DNA from: Bacteroidetes bacterium 46-16
GTDB lineage: Bacteria > Bacteroidota > Bacteroidia > Chitinophagales > Chitinophagaceae
Assembly (NCBI GenBank): GCA_001897835.1
Contig: MKUN01000037.1
Coordinates: 1 to 64,000 of the forward strand
Direction: 5' to 3'
DNA: 64,000 nt
Part shown: positions 7,975-16,260 of the stretch, one piece after another
Layout of the letters: every line of letters begins with the position of its first letter
Position numbering within the stretch: the first letter of the stretch is position 1
Notes under the pieces: model-generated
What the model was told of the DNA's origin: nothing
Seen by the model: only the letters and a program-made list of their open reading frames with translations
Databases searched by the model: none
Position numbers and translations under genes: made by a program

Positions 7975-9267
7975 TTAATAACACACTACTTTACGAAACC
8001 TTTCATAGTAGGCTTTTTCCAGCATCTCCCGGTGAGCAGGATGCGCTATGCTGATGAGCAGGCGGGCCCTTTGATCCATGTTCTTCCCATAAAGGTTCAC
8101 CACCCCATATTCCGTAGCTACATAATGCACATGCCCCCGTGTGGTGACCACACCAGCCCCCTGCTTGAGGAAGGGTACGATACGCGACACACCATGTGCC
8201 GTGACCGATGGCATGGCAATAATGGGCTTGCCCCCTTCGGAGAGTGATGCACCTCGCATAAAATCCATCTGCCCGCCGATGCCTGAATACTGGTAAGCAC
8301 CTATGGAATCGGCACATACCTGCCCGGTAATATCTATCTCAATCGCACTGTTGATGGCCACTACTTTGGGATTCTGGCGTATCACGTTGGTGTCGTTCAC
8401 AAAAGCCACGTCCATAAGGTTGACATAAGGATTATCATCTACAAAGTCGTAGACCTTGCGGGTGCCCAATACAAAGGAGCTGACGATCCTGCCCCGCTCT
8501 ATTCTTTTGTGCTCATTGGTTATAATACCCTGCTCTACCAGGGGCACAAGCCCATCAGAGAACATCTCAGTATGTATACCGAGGCCTCTATGACCCGATA
8601 GCGCGCGGAGCACAGCATCGGGGATAGCGCCTATGCCCACCTGTAAAGTGGAGCCATCCTCTATAAGCCCGGCTATAAGAGCGCCTATCTTATCATTGAC
8701 CTCGCTGGCCCGGGCTGCATAGTCGACCTCGGGCAGTTCCGACTCGTCCCATACCATAGCATTGATACGCGAACTGTGGATGATGCCATCGCCATGTACG
8801 CGGGGCATACGGGGATTGACCTGCGCGATGACCGTTTTCGCATTCTGCACGGCACTAAGCGCCGCATCGACAGAAGTACCTAATGTGCAATAGCCATGCC
8901 TGTCGGGGGGCGATACCTGTACGAGGGCTACATCGAGCGGCAGGATATTTTGTTCGAAAAGTTTGGGGATCTCGCTTAAGAATACGGGTACATAGTCACC
9001 CCGGTCACCATTTACCCAATCGCGCACATTGGCCGATACAAAAAGGGAGTTCAGGTAAAAGCTATCCTGCACGCCGGGATGCTGCCAATCAATATCGCCG
9101 TAAGTGCTGATGGACACGAGTTCAACATCTTTGACCTCCCCGGCCCGGCCCAGCAAAGTATTAATAAGTAACAGGGGTGTTGCAGCACTGCCATGCACAA
9201 ATACGCGGTCACCATTTTTAACTAAGGCTATCGCTTCTCCCGGTGTAGTGTAAAATGGTTGCATCAT
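7975..9267 (-). CDS. Acetyl-CoA hydrolase/transferase family CoA-transferase
   Basis: A 430-residue cytosolic enzyme of the family that includes acetyl-CoA hydrolase and 4-hydroxybutyrate CoA-transferase. The N-terminal domain has VFVHGSAATP; the C-terminal domain has QVGIGAIPDAV and the catalytic Glu234 in GIHTEMFSDG, then GGQMDFMRGA. It would move CoA between acyl-CoA and acetate or another acid, as in acetate-producing metabolism; the substrate cannot be told. Two ATGs (9267 and 9264) begin the gene. A perfect -7 element ends only 5 bases upstream, so the mRNA may be nearly leaderless. The gene diverges from hsp20 and shares Crp/Fnr-like boxes with it. Confidence 0.85.
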   Translation of the reverse strand: MMQPFYTTPGEAIALVKNGDRVFVHGSAATPLLLINTLLGRAGEVKDVELVSISTYGDIDWQHPGVQDSFYLNSLFVSANVRDWVNGDRGDYVPVFLSEIPKLFEQNILPLDVALVQVSPPDRHGYCTLGTSVDAALSAVQNAKTVIAQVNPRMPRVHGDGIIHSSRINAMVWDESELPEVDYAARASEVNDKIGALIAGLIEDGSTLQVGIGAIPDAVLRALSGHRGLGIHTEMFSDGLVPLVEQGIITNEHKRIERGRIVSSFVLGTRKVYDFVDDNPYVNLMDVAFVNDTNVIRQNPKVVAINSAIEIDITGQVCADSIGAYQYSGIGGQMDFMRGASLSEGGKPIIAMPSVTAHGVSRIVPFLKQGAGVVTTRGHVHYVATEYGVVNLYGKNMDQRARLLISIAHPAHREMLEKAYYERFRKVVCY

Positions 9268-9271
9268 GTGG

Positions 9272-9279
9272 CAAAAGTA
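9272..9279 (-). promoter_or_regulatory. -7 element for the CoA-transferase gene
   Basis: On the minus strand this reads TACTTTTG, an exact TAnnTTTG match. Its T lies 29.5 bases from the centre of the Crp/Fnr-like box at 9302-9315, the same distance seen at the hsp20 and uspA promoters. The predicted transcription start falls at or next to the ATG. Confidence 0.5.
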
Positions 9280-9301
9280 GACCCGTTAGCGGCCGGAAAT
9301 A

Positions 9302-9315
9302 TTGACAAAGATCAT
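9302..9315. promoter_or_regulatory. Crp/Fnr-like operator, box 1
   Basis: TTGAC-AAAG-ATCAT is a near-palindrome of the Crp/Fnr type (TTGAT-N4-ATCAA). It sits at about -41.5 for the leftward CoA-transferase promoter and about -63.5 for the rightward hsp20 promoter. Confidence 0.55.
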
Positions 9316-9323
9316 GCAGGTCA

Positions 9324-9337
9324 TTGACCGGGGTCAT
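9324..9337. promoter_or_regulatory. Crp/Fnr-like operator, box 2
   Basis: TTGAC-CGGG-GTCAT lies with its centre 22 bp from that of box 1, about two helical turns. It sits at about -41.5 for hsp20, the usual class II activator position. Its right half (CGGGGTCAT) recurs before uspA. Confidence 0.58.
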
Positions 9338-9359
9338 TTACCTGTTACAAAGACAGAAA

Positions 9360-9367
9360 TATTTTTG
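9360..9367 (+). promoter_or_regulatory. -7 element for hsp20
   Basis: TATTTTTG matches the TAnnTTTG consensus exactly and begins 22 bases after box 2. No good -33 element is visible, as expected for an activator-dependent promoter. Confidence 0.55.
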
Positions 9368-9403
9368 CAGCATCATTTAACAATAAAACAAAAGGAGGCT
9401 ACT

Positions 9404-9844
9404 ATGTCACTGAAAACATTAATGAAAGCAAATGATCTTTTCCCTGCATCTTTGAACGATCTTTTCAAGCCATGGAATGAATGGTTTGATGACGCCAACT
9501 GGAACAAGCCGATGTTATCACCTGCTGTTAACATTTCGGAGAATGATAAGGAATACAATATGACCGTTGCTGCCCCAGGTCTTAAAAAGGGTGATTTCAG
9601 GATAGATGTGGAGGATAATATGCTAACCGTAAGTGCTCAACAACAAGAAAATAAAGAAGAAAAGGATAAGACCTATACACGAAAAGAATATAACTATTCA
9701 TCTTTCTCCCGTTCCTTTAACCTGCCTGAGGAAGTGAGCAAAGAGCAAATTGAGGCCAGCTATACCGATGGGGTACTTACTGTATGCCTGCCCAAAAAAG
9801 AAAGCACTATAAAAACCAATACTAAATCAATAAAAGTGAATTAG
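9404..9844 (+). CDS. Hsp20/alpha-crystallin small heat-shock protein
   Basis: A 146-residue ATP-independent chaperone that holds unfolding proteins in the cytoplasm. The alpha-crystallin domain (~38-140) contains VNISENDKEYNMTVAAPGL, the DVEDNMLTVSAQ strand and the DGVLTVCLPKK motif near the C-terminus. ATG 9404 is chosen because AAAGGAGG (9391-9398) lies 5 bases before it; such a strong Shine-Dalgarno sequence is unusual in this window. The gene is preceded by two Crp/Fnr-like boxes and a perfect -7 element, and ends at a hairpin terminator. It forms a stress cluster with the uspA genes downstream. Confidence 0.93.
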   Translation: MSLKTLMKANDLFPASLNDLFKPWNEWFDDANWNKPMLSPAVNISENDKEYNMTVAAPGLKKGDFRIDVEDNMLTVSAQQQENKEEKDKTYTRKEYNYSSFSRSFNLPEEVSKEQIEASYTDGVLTVCLPKKESTIKTNTKSIKVN

Positions 9845-9865
9845 ACACGGACAAAGCCAAAAATC

Positions 9866-9896
9866 ATCCCTGCAGGTAAAATGGCAGGGATTTTTT
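9866..9896 (+). terminator. Rho-independent terminator after hsp20
   Basis: An 8-bp stem (ATCCCTGC at 9866-9873 with GCAGGGAT at 9884-9891) is followed by a T run. It separates hsp20 transcription from the uspA promoter. Confidence 0.75.
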
Positions 9897-9914
9897 ATAT
9901 TTATAAGAACCGAC

Positions 9915-9928
9915 ATGACAAAGGTCAC
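9915..9928. promoter_or_regulatory. Crp/Fnr-like operator upstream of uspA, box 1
   Basis: ATGAC-AAAG-GTCAC is a TGAC-N4-GTCA palindrome. It shares TGACAAAG with the box at 9302 and lies 22 bp centre to centre from the second box. Confidence 0.5.
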
Positions 9929-9936
9929 CAAAAGAG

Positions 9937-9950
9937 ATGTCCGGGGTCAT
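9937..9950. promoter_or_regulatory. Crp/Fnr-like operator upstream of uspA, box 2
   Basis: ATGTC-CGGG-GTCAT shares CCGGGGTCAT with the hsp20 box 2. Its centre is 29.5 bases before the T of the -7 element, exactly as at hsp20. Confidence 0.53.
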
Positions 9951-9972
9951 AAACTGGGGCGCCCGCACATCG

Positions 9973-9980
9973 TATCATTG
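9973..9980 (+). promoter_or_regulatory. -7 element for the uspA pair
   Basis: TATCATTG is a one-mismatch TAnnTTTG element, 22 bases after box 2 and 24 bases before the ATG at 10004. Confidence 0.45.
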
Positions 9981-10003
9981 CATCAACAAATAAAAAGCAT
10001 ATC

Positions 10004-10816
10004 ATGAAAAAGATACTGGTAGTATTTGACGGCTATAACTTCTCATCGGCCTCACTAGATTTTGTACAGAACCTGTCGCGGAACAGCCCCTTCCTGTTGA
10101 CAGGCGTATTTCTAAGCTCAATAGATTACAAGACCATGCTGGGTTACCCGCTGGCCGTTGGGGGTTACATTACGGCTATTGAGTACGACAATGACCTTTT
10201 CGTGAAAAATGTAGCCTATTTTAAAGAATACTGTGAGAAGAACGGTTTTGAGTACCGGGTGCATGATGACCTTGGCGGCGATGCGCTGGATATACTGAAA
10301 ACGGAGACCCGTTTTGCCGACCTGCTGGTGCTGGGCAGTGAAACCTTTTTTAAGGATGTGACCATAAGTACCCCCAGCGAATACCTTGACGACATCATCC
10401 GCGATACCGAATGCCCTGTACTATTGCTGCCTGAGGATTATAAATTTCCGGAAAAACTGGTGCTAACCTATGACGGGAGCAAAAACTCGATGTATGCCTT
10501 AAAGCAGTTCGCTTATGTGCTGCCTGAGTTGTGCAATAAAGAGGCCGCGCTGGTATATGGCAGCACCAAAAAAGAAGAATTGCCTAACATAGATATGCTG
10601 GAAGAATTTGCAGCCCGCCACTATGGCAAACTGAACATACTAAAACTGGATATAGACCCGAAAGTGTACTTCAATACGTGGCTGGTGAATAATAAAAATG
10701 CGCTGGTGGTATCAGGAGCCTTTGGGCGCTCAGATGTTTCTATGCTGTTCTCAAAGAGCTTTATGACCGAAGTGATCAAAGAACATAAACTACCGGTATT
10801 CATAGCACATCAATAA
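10004..10816 (+). CDS. Universal stress protein, tandem-domain (first copy)
   Basis: A 270-residue cytosolic protein with two UspA-type alpha/beta domains (~1-140 and ~145-270). It starts MKKILVVFDGYNFSS; the first domain contains TRFADLLVLGSETF and ends ECPVLLLPEDY. The second begins KLVLTYDGSKNSMYALKQF, the strand and loop that bind ATP in related proteins. The Gly-rich ATP motif is only partly kept (VVSGAFGRSDVSM). USPs help cells survive energy limitation and low oxygen. The promoter carries two Crp/Fnr-like boxes. It is cotranscribed with the second copy 11 bases downstream. Confidence 0.88.
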   Translation: MKKILVVFDGYNFSSASLDFVQNLSRNSPFLLTGVFLSSIDYKTMLGYPLAVGGYITAIEYDNDLFVKNVAYFKEYCEKNGFEYRVHDDLGGDALDILKTETRFADLLVLGSETFFKDVTISTPSEYLDDIIRDTECPVLLLPEDYKFPEKLVLTYDGSKNSMYALKQFAYVLPELCNKEAALVYGSTKKEELPNIDMLEEFAARHYGKLNILKLDIDPKVYFNTWLVNNKNALVVSGAFGRSDVSMLFSKSFMTEVIKEHKLPVFIAHQ

Positions 10817-10827
10817 AGACAGAAGCC

Positions 10828-11664
10828 ATGCAAAAGATATTATTCGTAACGGACGCAATGCGATTAAACACCAATACGATAGACTTCGCATCATATATCG
10901 CGAAAATGACCCAATCGAAGCTGGCAGGGATATTTCTTGACAACCTGAAATACGAATCGACGCCGCAAATAAAAGAATACATGGGCACTGCCTACGTGGA
11001 GTCAATCGTATCGGATGAGGAGCAAAGCCCGGAACAAAAAGAGGCTATCAAAAAGAACATAAATATCTTCCGGGAGTATTGCAAACAGAATGACATTAGT
11101 GGCATTGTGCACCTGGACAAAGGGTTGCCCATAACAGAGGCGCTCCGCGAAAGCCGCTTTGCCGATATGATCATCGTGGACCCGGCAACCTCTTTTGCCT
11201 ATCATGAAGAAACCATCCCAACAAAATTTGTGCGCAACCTGCTGATGAAATCGGAATGCCCTGTGATCGTGGCACCGGGCCGATTTGAGCAAATAGATGA
11301 GATCGTCTTTGCTTACGACGGGAGCAGTTCATCGGTATTTGCCATCAAACAGTTCACCTACCTGCTGCCCCAGTTCGTGGTAAAGCAAATAACGCTGCTG
11401 CATATTAAAGAAAATGAGCAGGATGTATTTGATGGCGAAAATAAAATCGGTGAATGGCTGAAGATACACTACCCTGCAGTGGTGCACCAGGTACTGAGCG
11501 GTGACGCTGCCGAAGAACTATTCAAGAACTTTTGGGGGCAATCAAATAAGCTCATCGTAATGGGTGCATATGGCAGAAGCAAATTTGCTACTTTATTTGA
11601 CCCCAGCACGGCGGATAAATTATTAAAGACCGTTGATACGCCTGTATTTATCTCACACTTATAA
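10828..11664 (+). CDS. Universal stress protein, tandem-domain (second copy)
   Basis: A 278-residue paralogue of the preceding gene, with the same two-domain plan: MQKILFVTDAMRLNT, ESRFADMIIVDPAT, ECPVIVAPGRF, then EIVFAYDGSSSSVFAIKQF and the C-terminal LIVMGAYGRSKFATLF. The C-terminal glycine loop is closer to the ATP-binding type than in the first copy. The two sequences are clearly diverged, so the duplication is old. It lies 11 bases after the first uspA and 9 bases before the L,D-transpeptidase gene, suggesting one operon. Confidence 0.87.
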   Translation: MQKILFVTDAMRLNTNTIDFASYIAKMTQSKLAGIFLDNLKYESTPQIKEYMGTAYVESIVSDEEQSPEQKEAIKKNINIFREYCKQNDISGIVHLDKGLPITEALRESRFADMIIVDPATSFAYHEETIPTKFVRNLLMKSECPVIVAPGRFEQIDEIVFAYDGSSSSVFAIKQFTYLLPQFVVKQITLLHIKENEQDVFDGENKIGEWLKIHYPAVVHQVLSGDAAEELFKNFWGQSNKLIVMGAYGRSKFATLFDPSTADKLLKTVDTPVFISHL

Positions 11665-11673
11665 ACCCGAACA

Positions 11674-12948
11674 TTGGTGCAAACCTTAAAATGCATCCTG
11701 GTACTACTGTTAGTGGCCATGGGCAACAAAGCCCGTGGAGATGATGAAAGCAGCACCAACAGCTTAACAAACCCAAAGCTGGTAAACAGTTTTTACGAAC
11801 TTAATGAAAACCGCCTGGTATGGACGGGGGCAGATGAGCGGTCTGCAGAACTGAGAAATGAACTGGCCGCTTTGATAAGCAAGGCTGTATACCTGGGCTT
11901 AAAAAAAACGGACTACCATTACAGCTATATTTCAAGTCCTCCCAGGTTGTACAACGATATCGATGCGGATAAGATATTCACAGATGCGGCACTTGGGTAT
12001 TTAAAGGATATTTATACAGGCAATATAGATACCAGGCTATTGGGCTATAATGAAGTGTCTGTAAAAAACGACACAAAGGATAAGGACATATTGCTTAAGG
12101 GGCTAAGCAAAGTAAGAGACGCCAGCGACCTGCAAGCACTGGCGCAGCAAATGGAGCCCGATAATGACAACTACAGGACAATAAAGACGGAACTGGCAGT
12201 ACAAATAGAACACAAGGCAGCCGATAAAATAAAGGCCCTCAGTACCGCCCTTAACTATTACCGGCTGATACTGCACTTTAACTTTAGTAAATACATTGTC
12301 GTCAATATCTGTAATACCATGCTGCATTATTACCAGGACGGTAAAATGGTGCTGGAGATGAAAGTGGTGACCGGTAAACCTGCGACAAAAACCCCAAGAT
12401 TTACGGCTTATTGCTATGAAGTGATCCTGTACCCCTACTGGAATGTGCCGCACAGCATAGCTGTAAAAGAGATCATACCATCGTATAAGAAGAACCGGAA
12501 TACGCTTAACTCAATGAACCTGCAGGTGATAGATAAGAACGGGAAAGTGATAAACCCGGCATCGCTGAACTGGAGCAGTTTCAACAGCAACTATTTCCCT
12601 TACAGGTTCCGGCAATCAACGGGCTGTGATAATGCCCTTGGCGTGATAAAGTTCAATATCTCGGACCCCTTCAGTGTGTACCTGCACGATACAAATAATA
12701 AAAATGTCTTCACCCGTAGTAACAGATACCTGAGCCATGGCTGCATCAGGCTGGAAAAGCCAATGGAGCTTGGCAATTACCTGCTGCCCGGCAAAATAGA
12801 CATGAACTTGCTAAAGGCCTGCATAAAAACCGAGACCCCGACCACATTGAAAATGAATGAACCTGTTCCTGTGTTTGTTATATATATGCCCGCAGATGCA
12901 GCACAGGGGGCCGTAAGCTATTATAATGACATTTACCATTTATTATAG
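11674..12948 (+). CDS. Periplasmic L,D-transpeptidase (YkuD domain, YcbB-like)
   Basis: A 424-residue exported enzyme predicted to make 3-3 or related cross-links in peptidoglycan. A signal sequence (~1-22) precedes a helical domain (~35-190) like the scaffold region of YcbB-type enzymes. The YkuD catalytic domain (~200-400) has the signature SHGCIRLEKP with nucleophile Cys357 and a preceding TGCDNALG block. The initiation codon is TTG 11674 or GTG 11677; the first ATG (11719) would remove most of the signal peptide. It follows the second uspA by 9 bases, so wall remodelling may belong to the same stress response. Confidence 0.85.
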   Translation: MVQTLKCILVLLLVAMGNKARGDDESSTNSLTNPKLVNSFYELNENRLVWTGADERSAELRNELAALISKAVYLGLKKTDYHYSYISSPPRLYNDIDADKIFTDAALGYLKDIYTGNIDTRLLGYNEVSVKNDTKDKDILLKGLSKVRDASDLQALAQQMEPDNDNYRTIKTELAVQIEHKAADKIKALSTALNYYRLILHFNFSKYIVVNICNTMLHYYQDGKMVLEMKVVTGKPATKTPRFTAYCYEVILYPYWNVPHSIAVKEIIPSYKKNRNTLNSMNLQVIDKNGKVINPASLNWSSFNSNYFPYRFRQSTGCDNALGVIKFNISDPFSVYLHDTNNKNVFTRSNRYLSHGCIRLEKPMELGNYLLPGKIDMNLLKACIKTETPTTLKMNEPVPVFVIYMPADAAQGAVSYYNDIYHLL

Positions 12949-13048
12949 GGCTGCCTGCTGCAATAATGCTATCCTGATATTGCAGGCAATGAGTGAAATC
13001 CTGCAAATCTGAATATCTTTATCCCTTTAGTTTACGTTACAGATAAAG

Positions 13049-14287
13049 ATGTTTCTCTACAACACCGGCATATATATATACTACCTGGCCGTCCGAATAG
13101 CAGCATTATTCAATGCCAAGGCCCAAAAATGGGTGGCAGGCAGGCAGGGATGGGCGGCTAAGCTGGAGGAGCAACTTAAGGAAGTAAAAGACAAACAAAT
13201 CGTATGGATACATTGTGCTTCGCTGGGAGAATTTGAGCAGGGAAGACCCATTATTGAAGCTATTAAAGCGCAATACCCGCAATATGCAATTTTGCTCAGC
13301 TTTTTCTCGCCAAGCGGCTATGAAGTACGAAAGGATTATAAAGGCGCAGATATAGTTTGCTACCTGCCGCTTGACACTAAGGAGCAGGCGGGCCGTTTCA
13401 TACAAATGGTGCAGCCTAAGATCGCCATATTCATCAAATATGAGTTTTGGCTAAACTACCTGGAGCAACTGAGGCAGCATAAGACAGATACGTATATCGT
13501 TTCCGCAGTATTTAAGACACATCAACCTTTCTTCAAATGGTATGGGGGGATTTTCAGGCGATCGCTGAAAACTTATAAAAAACTGTTCGTCCAGGATGAG
13601 GCATCGAAGCACATACTAGGTACTATTGGTATCCATAATGTATCGGTTTGCGGCGATACACGTTTTGACCGCGTGATGGCTATCAAAGAACATTTCAGCC
13701 CCATTGAGGAAATAGCCAGGTTCAAATGCAATAGCAAACTGATCGTTGCAGGCAGTACATGGCCCAAAGATGAAGACCTGTTGCTGGAAGCATATGAAAG
13801 CCTGAAAGCACAAAATATAAAGCTGGTACTGGTGCCCCATGATATCACAGACGAATTGCTCAGGAACACCGAAAGCAAGCTGATGAAGCATAAACTGAAA
13901 TACAGCCGCTACACGAAGGGGATAGATAACAATGCACAAGTGCTGGTACTGGATACCGTGGGGTTACTATCGAGACTGTATCATTATGCCGATATCGCCT
14001 ATATAGGCGGAGGCTTTAACGGCGGGCTGCATAATTGCCTGGAGGCTGCCGTATATGGGATACCGATCACCTTTTCGGACCACAATTACAAAAAATATAA
14101 CGAGGCGGAAGCATTGATACAGATGGGTGCAGCAGAAAATGTGCACACCGACGGGGAGCTACTCAATGCCTGGCAGCAATACCTGGATAACAAAGAACGG
14201 CTAAAAGAAGTGCATGTGAAAACAAGAGCCTATTTTATGCAAAATGCCCATGCTACGGAAACCATAATGCGGGAGGTCGTTTTTTAA
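13049..14287 (+). CDS. waaA: 3-deoxy-D-manno-octulosonic acid (Kdo) transferase
   Basis: A 412-residue inner-membrane-bound glycosyltransferase (GT30) that adds Kdo to lipid A precursor, an essential step in LPS synthesis. An N-terminal hydrophobic stretch (~3-20) anchors it. The conserved WIHCASLGEFEQGRPII segment (~51-67) contains the catalytic Glu, and the nucleotide-sugar domain has ADIAYIGGGFNGGLHNCLEAAVYG near residue 315. Length is usual for the family. It stands alone downstream of the stress cluster and converges with the MFS transporter gene, the two stops only 3 bases apart. Confidence 0.93.
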   Translation: MFLYNTGIYIYYLAVRIAALFNAKAQKWVAGRQGWAAKLEEQLKEVKDKQIVWIHCASLGEFEQGRPIIEAIKAQYPQYAILLSFFSPSGYEVRKDYKGADIVCYLPLDTKEQAGRFIQMVQPKIAIFIKYEFWLNYLEQLRQHKTDTYIVSAVFKTHQPFFKWYGGIFRRSLKTYKKLFVQDEASKHILGTIGIHNVSVCGDTRFDRVMAIKEHFSPIEEIARFKCNSKLIVAGSTWPKDEDLLLEAYESLKAQNIKLVLVPHDITDELLRNTESKLMKHKLKYSRYTKGIDNNAQVLVLDTVGLLSRLYHYADIAYIGGGFNGGLHNCLEAAVYGIPITFSDHNYKKYNEAEALIQMGAAENVHTDGELLNAWQQYLDNKERLKEVHVKTRAYFMQNAHATETIMREVVF

Positions 14288-14290
14288 CCC

Positions 14291-15511
14291 TTACTGCTCG
14301 ATATAATCAAGGTTTTTGCCAAAGGTCTCTTCCGTCATTACCACAGCTATAATACTAATGAGCATAACTACGACACCCGTGAGCGCCCCGGCATTGATAT
14401 AACCGTACATGGGCTTCAGGTAATTGAACAGGATAAGGATAACCGGCAATGAACCACGCACCATATTGGGCACAGTGGTAGCGGCTGTAGCCCGGAGGTT
14501 GGTGCCAAAATGCTCTGCAGCCATAGTGACAAAGAGTGCCCAAAAACCAGTGCCGAAACCCATAAAAGCACAGATGGCATACATAGTAGTCACCGTACCG
14601 CCACGCTGCATGAAGAACAATACAATACTGATGACCGTAAGTGCATAAAATATGTAGAGTGCTTTTTTGCGACTTTTTAATGCATTACTCAGGAAGCCTA
14701 TCAACAGATCGCCTATGGCAATGGCCACATAAGCGAGCATCACTGCTTTACCGGGCTCCACAGGCCCATCGAGACCAAAGTACTCGCCAAACTCTTTGGA
14801 GAAGGTAATAAGCACGCCTATCACATACCATGTAGGCAGGCCGATAAGTATAGCGAGCAGGTACTTTTTAAAGCGGCCCTTGCTGAAAAACATGAGGAAA
14901 TTACCTTTCTGTATGGCTGCGTGGCGTATATTCTTATACATACCCGACTCAAAGACACTGACACGCAACAACAGAAGCAGGAAGCCTAAGCCACCGCCTA
15001 TGTAGTAGCATACCCGCCAGTCGAACTCACTGGCCACAAAAAAAGCGACCACAGCACCGGTAAGCCCCACCCCTGCAACTATCGATGTGGCAATGCCCCG
15101 CTTTTCCTTAGAGATGAGCTCAACAACAAGCGTAATGCCTGCACCAAGCTCGCCGGCCAGACCTATGCCAGCAATAAAACGGCATATACTATACTGCTGT
15201 ACGGTATGCACAAAACCATTGGCGATATTAGCGAGGGAATACAAAACAATGGAACCGAACAATACACTGAGCCTGCCTTTTTTATCGCCCATGATGCCCC
15301 AGATGATACCCCCGATAAGCAGGCCATACATCTGCACGCTTATAATGAATTTGCCATCGGTATCGATAAGCGCATCACTGAGGCCAAGGCCCTTGAGGCT
15401 TTTGACCCGGATGATGCTGAACAATAAAAGATCGTAGATATCTACAAAATAGCCCAGCGCGGCAACTAATACGGGAATACTTAATACGGATAACGTTTTG
15501 TTTTGCTCCAT
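14291..15511 (-). CDS. MFS transporter (metabolite:H+ symporter-like)
   Basis: A 406-residue inner-membrane protein with about 12 hydrophobic helices. Family marks are the GIIWGIMGDKKGRL loop between helices 2 and 3 (motif GxxxDxxGR) and RFIAGIGLAGELGAG in helix 4, which resemble sugar/metabolite:H+ symporters. The substrate cannot be assigned. Helix 1 contains an acidic pair in GYFVDIYDLLL, as in several organic-acid transporters. It starts 6 bases after the DedA gene stop and is probably cotranscribed with it. Confidence 0.85.
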   Translation of the reverse strand: MEQNKTLSVLSIPVLVAALGYFVDIYDLLLFSIIRVKSLKGLGLSDALIDTDGKFIISVQMYGLLIGGIIWGIMGDKKGRLSVLFGSIVLYSLANIANGFVHTVQQYSICRFIAGIGLAGELGAGITLVVELISKEKRGIATSIVAGVGLTGAVVAFFVASEFDWRVCYYIGGGLGFLLLLLRVSVFESGMYKNIRHAAIQKGNFLMFFSKGRFKKYLLAILIGLPTWYVIGVLITFSKEFGEYFGLDGPVEPGKAVMLAYVAIAIGDLLIGFLSNALKSRKKALYIFYALTVISIVLFFMQRGGTVTTMYAICAFMGFGTGFWALFVTMAAEHFGTNLRATAATTVPNMVRGSLPVILILFNYLKPMYGYINAGALTGVVVMLISIIAVVMTEETFGKNLDYIEQ

Positions 15512-15517
15512 CGATGA

Positions 15518-16174
15518 CTATATTTCGTCCGGAGCATCTGTAGCTTTAGGTTTTTTCTTACCAAAGAACATCTTGAACAGCACCGGGGCAGTAGTGATAA
15601 AAATAATAATTATCACAATCTTTTCAAGGTTGTTCTTAACCCATACGTTTCCGCCGAGCAAGTAGCCGGCCAGGGTCATACTTACTACCCAGGCTATAGA
15701 CCCGATGATATTGAAATAAGTGAATTTTTTACGTTCCATCTTCACGATGCCCGCCACTATGGGTGCAAAGGTGCGTACTATGGGGAGGAAGCGGGCCAGG
15801 AGTATGGCACTGCCTCCGCGCTTGTCGTAAAATTCTTTTGCCTGGTACAGATGTTTGCGTTTGAAGAGCCATGTATCGCGACGCTCGAACAAGAGGGGCC
15901 CTGATTTTTTACCAAACCAGTAACCCACCATATTGCCAATAACACCTGCCGCCGATATAAGCGCCATCCAGTAAAGCAGATCGGGTATGCCTGTAGATTG
16001 GGAGTTGGCTATGATCATGCCGGTAATGAACAAGAGGGAATCGCCCGGCAAAAAGAAACCGACGAATAAACCTGTCTCCGCAAAAATGATGAACATGACA
16101 ATATACAGTCCGCCGTGGTCCTTGATCCAATCAGGGTTAGTTAAATTTTTTATCAGCTCCAGTATCGAGTGCAT
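15518..16174 (-). CDS. DedA/SNARE-associated family membrane protein
   Basis: A 218-residue inner-membrane protein. DedA-family marks are EFAETG-like IFAETGLFVGFFLPGDSLL (~28-46) and the ARFLPIVRTFAPIVAG motif (~120). Family members act in lipid flipping (undecaprenyl phosphate or phospholipids) and envelope homeostasis; the particular substrate here is unknown. The C-terminus is basic (KKKPKATD). It sits between the symporter gene (86 bases upstream) and the MFS gene. Confidence 0.9.
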   Translation of the reverse strand: MHSILELIKNLTNPDWIKDHGGLYIVMFIIFAETGLFVGFFLPGDSLLFITGMIIANSQSTGIPDLLYWMALISAAGVIGNMVGYWFGKKSGPLLFERRDTWLFKRKHLYQAKEFYDKRGGSAILLARFLPIVRTFAPIVAGIVKMERKKFTYFNIIGSIAWVVSMTLAGYLLGGNVWVKNNLEKIVIIIIFITTAPVLFKMFFGKKKPKATDAPDEI

Positions 16175-16260
16175 TATCCTATATCTTGAAGTGGTGAAAA
16201 TAGCAAAAAATATGCAGACACATCTTTTATAAAAGCATAAAAATCAATATGTACCGGTGA

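Noticed and set aside
12952-12988. Hairpin after the L,D-transpeptidase gene
   Set aside because: TGCCTGC/GCAGGCA arms exist but no T run follows, so it was not called a terminator.
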